A stretch of DNA of 64,000 nt from Streptomyces sp. NBC_00523 (lineage in GTDB: Bacteria > Actinomycetota > Actinomycetes > Streptomycetales > Streptomycetaceae). The notes under the pieces are model-generated. The model saw only the letters and a program-made list of their open reading frames with translations, was not told where the DNA came from and made no database searches. Shown piece by piece: positions 61,353 through 64,000 of this stretch. The DNA lies in contig NZ_CP107836.1 in assembly GCF_036346615.1 (NCBI RefSeq), positions 7,175,235 to 7,239,234 of the forward strand, read 5' to 3'. A program made the position numbers and the translations under genes. Position 1 is the stretch's first letter. Each line of letters begins with the position of its first letter.

Positions 61353-62090
61353 ATGACAGGGATCGACGGCAAGGTGGTGGCCATCACGGGCGCGGGCAGC
61401 GGGATCGGCGAGGCGAGCGCGCTACTCCTCGCGTCGCGCGGAGCGAAGCTCGTCCTCGGAGGGCGTCGGAGCAACCGGCTGGAAGCGCTCGGCGCCCGTA
61501 TCGAGGCCAATGGCGGCACGGCCGTCTGGAAGACGACGGACGTACGTCACCGAGGAGACCTCGCGGACCTGGTGGCGTACGCCTGCGAGCGCTATGGCGC
61601 GCTCGACGTCCTCGTCAGCAACGCCGGGATCGGCCCCATCTCGCCGTTCGACGAGTTGCGCGTCGAGGATTGGGACCAGATGATCGACGTCAACTTCCGA
61701 GGCGTGCTGCACGGGATCGCGGCAGCGCTCCCCGTGTTCCGCAAGCAGGGTACGGGGCAGTTCGTCAACGTCGTCTCGACCGCAGGGCTGCGCATCGTGC
61801 CGAACCAGGCTGTCTACGCGGCGACGAAGAACGCGGTCCGCACCGTCTCCGAGGGATTGCGCCAGGAGGCCGGGCCCGACCTGCGGGTCACCATGATCTC
61901 GCCCGGCTACGTCGCCACGGAGTTCCTCGACTCGGTCACCAGCCCCACCGTCAAGTCACAGACCCCGGCGGTCGACCCCTCCCTCTCCCTCTCCCCCGGC
62001 GACATCGCCCGCGCTGTCGCCTTCGCGATCGAACAGCCGTCGAACGTTGACATCGGCGACATCGTCGTCCGCCCCACGGCACAGAGCTGA
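61353..62090 (+). CDS. Short-chain dehydrogenase/reductase (SDR)
   Basis: 245 residues. Classical SDR: TGxxxGxG in AITGAGSGIGEASALL (~11-26), NAG in VLVSNAGIGP (~88), active-site Ser/Tyr/Lys in VVSTAGLRIVPNQAVYAATK (~137-156), and ISPGYVATEF. The GRRSNR after beta-2 suggests NADPH preference. An NAD(P)H-dependent oxidoreductase of unknown substrate, under control of the divergent TetR. Confidence 0.93.
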   Translation: MTGIDGKVVAITGAGSGIGEASALLLASRGAKLVLGGRRSNRLEALGARIEANGGTAVWKTTDVRHRGDLADLVAYACERYGALDVLVSNAGIGPISPFDELRVEDWDQMIDVNFRGVLHGIAAALPVFRKQGTGQFVNVVSTAGLRIVPNQAVYAATKNAVRTVSEGLRQEAGPDLRVTMISPGYVATEFLDSVTSPTVKSQTPAVDPSLSLSPGDIARAVAFAIEQPSNVDIGDIVVRPTAQS

Positions 62091-62158
62091 CGCCTCACGA
62101 GTCTTTCTGAGTGATTCCCAATGATGGTTGTCAAGCAGCGGGCCGTAGGCTGCGGCCC

Positions 62159-62683
62159 ATGGAATCGTTGATCGCTGCCGTCCGTGAGCAGGAAGAAGTT
62201 GCCCGTTTTCTCGCTTGGCCGGGTGACTTCGACCTTGACCGAGGCGATCATGTCGAGGAAGTGCACCTCGCCTCGGGGACCAGGCTTGAGGGGTTCGCCG
62301 GCGACGGTGCCGGCGGCACGTTCTTCTTCTGCGGTGAAGGCGGCGAGGAACGTCCGATCCTCTATGCCGACTCCGAAGGAGGTGTGGCTCTGGTTGCCAT
62401 CGGCCTGGCCGAGCTGGTGCGGCTTTCGCTGGTCGTCCCGTGGTGGCGCGACTGCCAGGCGTTCACGGACGAGGAGAGCCGCGAGCTGGAGGCTGAGTAT
62501 CTGGAGGACATACCGGACCTCGCGGCCAGGAGGGACCGTGCTGCCGCAGCCCTTGGCCTCGATCTTCCGGGTCAGGCCGAGGTCCTGGCGCGCTTGAGAG
62601 AGGTGGCCACCCAGCTGGGGGAAGACTTCGTTTTGATCTTCACGCCGGAGGGACACCCCTACGAGCCGCTCTTCACAGTCTGA
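62159..62683 (+). CDS. Hypothetical acidic protein (SUKH/SMI1-like guess)
   Basis: 174 residues from ATG 62159 (ESLIAAVREQEEVARFLAWP). Acidic, alpha/beta, with GGTFFFCGEGGEERPILYAD, SEGGVALVAIGLAELVRLSL, VVPWWRD and a C-terminal VLARLREVATQLG. The layout (context helix, G-GG-FFF strands, DSEG-x-ALVA) resembles SMI1/KNR4-type immunity proteins, but I cannot confirm the family. No toxin gene is adjacent; an IS110 element lies 3 bp downstream. Confidence 0.5.
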   Translation: MESLIAAVREQEEVARFLAWPGDFDLDRGDHVEEVHLASGTRLEGFAGDGAGGTFFFCGEGGEERPILYADSEGGVALVAIGLAELVRLSLVVPWWRDCQAFTDEESRELEAEYLEDIPDLAARRDRAAAALGLDLPGQAEVLARLREVATQLGEDFVLIFTPEGHPYEPLFTV

Positions 62684-62686
62684 GGC

Positions 62687-63889
62687 TCAGGCCGCGGCGA
62701 GCCGCTGGGGAGGCTGAGCCTCGAAGGTTCGCTGATCGCGTATGAGGGCCCATAGGACGTCGAGGCGCCGCCGAGCGAGGGCGAGGATCGCCTGCTTGTG
62801 GCTCTTGCCCTCGGCCCGTTTGCGGTCGTAGAAGGTCTTCGAGGTCAGGCAGAAGCGGGCTGCGATCTGGGCGGATAGGTAGAAGACGCGCAGGAGTCGG
62901 CGGTGGTAGCGGTGCGGCCGGCGCATGTTGCCGCTGATCCGGCCTGAGTCCCGTGGGACAGGTGCCAAACCGGCGACTCCGGCGAGTCGGCCCGCGGTCC
63001 CGAAGGCGTCCATGTCTCCGCCGGTGCAAGCGATGAACTCCGCCCCCAGCAACGGGCCCATGCCAGGCATGCTGAGGATCACCTCAGCATGCCGGTGTTC
63101 TCGGAAGCGTGCCGCGATCTTTGCATCCACGGCGGCGATCTCTTCGTCCAAAGCCAGGACGGACCGGGCCAGGGTGTTCACCACGGCGGCGGCCGTGCTC
63201 TCCCCGGCCACGGCGGTGTGCTGGGCCTGCGCCGCGGCGACGGCCGCATCAGCCAGGGCCTGGGCGCCTCGGACTTTGCGGTTCTTCAGCCACGTCGCGA
63301 GCCGACTCGGACCGACCCGGCGCAGGCCGGCCGGTGTCCGGTAGCCGGTCAGCAGCACGAGTGCGGCCTTGGAGGCGGCGTAGTCGAAGGCCCGTTCCAG
63401 GGCCGGGAAGTATTCCAGCAGCTGGGCCCGCATCCGGTTGATGGCGCGGGTGCGGTCGGCGGCGAGGTCGTAGCGGCGGGCGGTGAGAATCTTCAGGTCC
63501 ACCGCGATCTCGTCCCAGTCCTGCAGAGGCTGCAGGTCCCGGCGCATCCGTGCCTGATCGGCGATGACGTAGGCGTCTTTCGCATCAGTCTTGCCGTCCC
63601 CTCGGTAGCCACGGGAAGCGTGGTGGACGGTACGGCCAGGAATGTAGAGCAGCCGCTGACCATGGCCAGTGAGCAGAGCAATCAGAAGTGCACCCCCGCC
63701 GGCGTTCAGGTCGATGGCCCAGGTCACCGGGCTGTCCTCGGCCAGTGCGAGGACGTCGCCTATCAGCTCCAGAAGCTCCGGCTCGTTGTTGGGAACACGG
63801 CGCGAGAGGACCTTCGTGCCGTCCGTGTCGATCACCGTGCAGTGATGCGCGGCCTTGCCGGCATCCGTCCCCGCCCAGAGCTCGGGCAC
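62687..63889 (-). CDS. IS110-family transposase
   Basis: 400 residues. N-terminal DEDD RuvC-like domain: ELWAGTDAGKAAHHCTVIDT, TWAIDLNAGGGALL, RGDGKTDAKDAYVIADQARM. C-terminal Transposase_20 domain with the serine region: LSMPGMGPLLGAEFIACTGG, GTAGRLAGVAGLAPVPRDSG. Intact. IS110 elements are guided by a structured non-coding RNA from their ends; the left flank is only 3 bp from the upstream gene, so the RNA probably lies 5' of the transposase (63890-64000) or is disrupted. I could not delimit the element. Confidence 0.9.
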   Translation of the reverse strand: MPELWAGTDAGKAAHHCTVIDTDGTKVLSRRVPNNEPELLELIGDVLALAEDSPVTWAIDLNAGGGALLIALLTGHGQRLLYIPGRTVHHASRGYRGDGKTDAKDAYVIADQARMRRDLQPLQDWDEIAVDLKILTARRYDLAADRTRAINRMRAQLLEYFPALERAFDYAASKAALVLLTGYRTPAGLRRVGPSRLATWLKNRKVRGAQALADAAVAAAQAQHTAVAGESTAAAVVNTLARSVLALDEEIAAVDAKIAARFREHRHAEVILSMPGMGPLLGAEFIACTGGDMDAFGTAGRLAGVAGLAPVPRDSGRISGNMRRPHRYHRRLLRVFYLSAQIAARFCLTSKTFYDRKRAEGKSHKQAILALARRRLDVLWALIRDQRTFEAQPPQRLAAA

Positions 63890-64000
63890 CCGAGCCTCCC
63901 TCGTCGATGGGTTGACTGGTCCCTGCAGACGACCACGCCGACGTGTCCTTACGAAGCGATCTCTGTTCGCTTATCCCAATGAGTGGCCGTGTCGTCGCGG

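Overview
The window is high-GC actinobacterial DNA and almost certainly Streptomyces. The evidence is codon bias to G/C in third positions, GTG/TTG starts, AsnC/IclR/TetR/TrmB-type regulators, a large secreted subtilase, bacterial Ku, DnaE2 and a SpoIIE-type phosphatase. It is crowded with insertion sequences, nested insertions and truncated or frameshifted genes. That fits an accessory region such as a chromosome arm or a large plasmid rather than core chromosome. I saw no tRNA, rRNA or CRISPR.

Layout. 1-5.3 kb: a catabolic cluster (solute-binding lipoprotein, AsnC-type regulator, amidase, acyl-CoA synthetase). The 7-mer AATCCGC recurs in front of the regulator and the amidase and may be the operator. 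5.4-8.2 kb: gene debris, then three small mobile-element-type genes, including a membrane-anchored Mrr-like nuclease. 8.665-16.595 kb: a complete Tn3-family transposon with 47-bp terminal inverted repeats and a 5-bp target duplication (AGGTG). Removing it restores, in frame, a secreted-protein gene (16650-16596 joined to 8659-8247, minus strand). The transposon holds a TnpI-like tyrosine recombinase with its core site, a frameshifted tnpA split by an IS5-family element, and a two-gene cargo. 16.8-24 kb: IclR regulator, Ku, EF-hand protein, DnaE2. 24.5-30 kb: a broken lamin-tail gene, a truncated secreted protein, and a translationally coupled operon (AdoMet-synthetase fragment, HPr-kinase-like protein, GT2-like protein, CofE-like ligase) facing a NUDIX gene. 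30-32.9 kb: two IS3-family copies, one disabled by a 401-bp internal tandem duplication. 32.9-37.1 kb: a GH13 enzyme divergent from a 30-residue peptide gene, a phage-type carbamoyltransferase and an SGNH-like protein. 37.1-42.9 kb: a permease fused to an IS256 tail, a lipoprotein/cupredoxin/membrane-protein trio, and small genes. 43-64 kb: IS elements of several families (two carry candidate passenger genes), a SpoIIE phosphatase, an alpha/beta-hydrolase lipoprotein, a TrmB-like regulator paired with a 1,232-residue subtilase, DNA ligase debris, a divergent TetR/SDR pair and an IS110 element.

The most interesting system is the Tn3 cargo (10081-12242). The first gene encodes a 139-residue helical protein ending in a GTQIN-type motif. 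Eleven bases downstream, the second encodes a divergent GroEL-like chaperonin with a near-identical motif near its N-terminus, and with both catalytic aspartates of GroEL apparently replaced. Matching motifs at the C-terminus of a small helical protein and the N-terminus of its partner are the hallmark of bacterial amyloid-signalling pairs, where the partner is usually an NLR-type ATPase. Here a chaperonin stands in that place. I propose a transposon-borne conflict or stress-signalling module; this is inference. Other candidates are the coupled HPrK-like/GT2/CofE operon and the peptide/carbamoyltransferase/SGNH operon.
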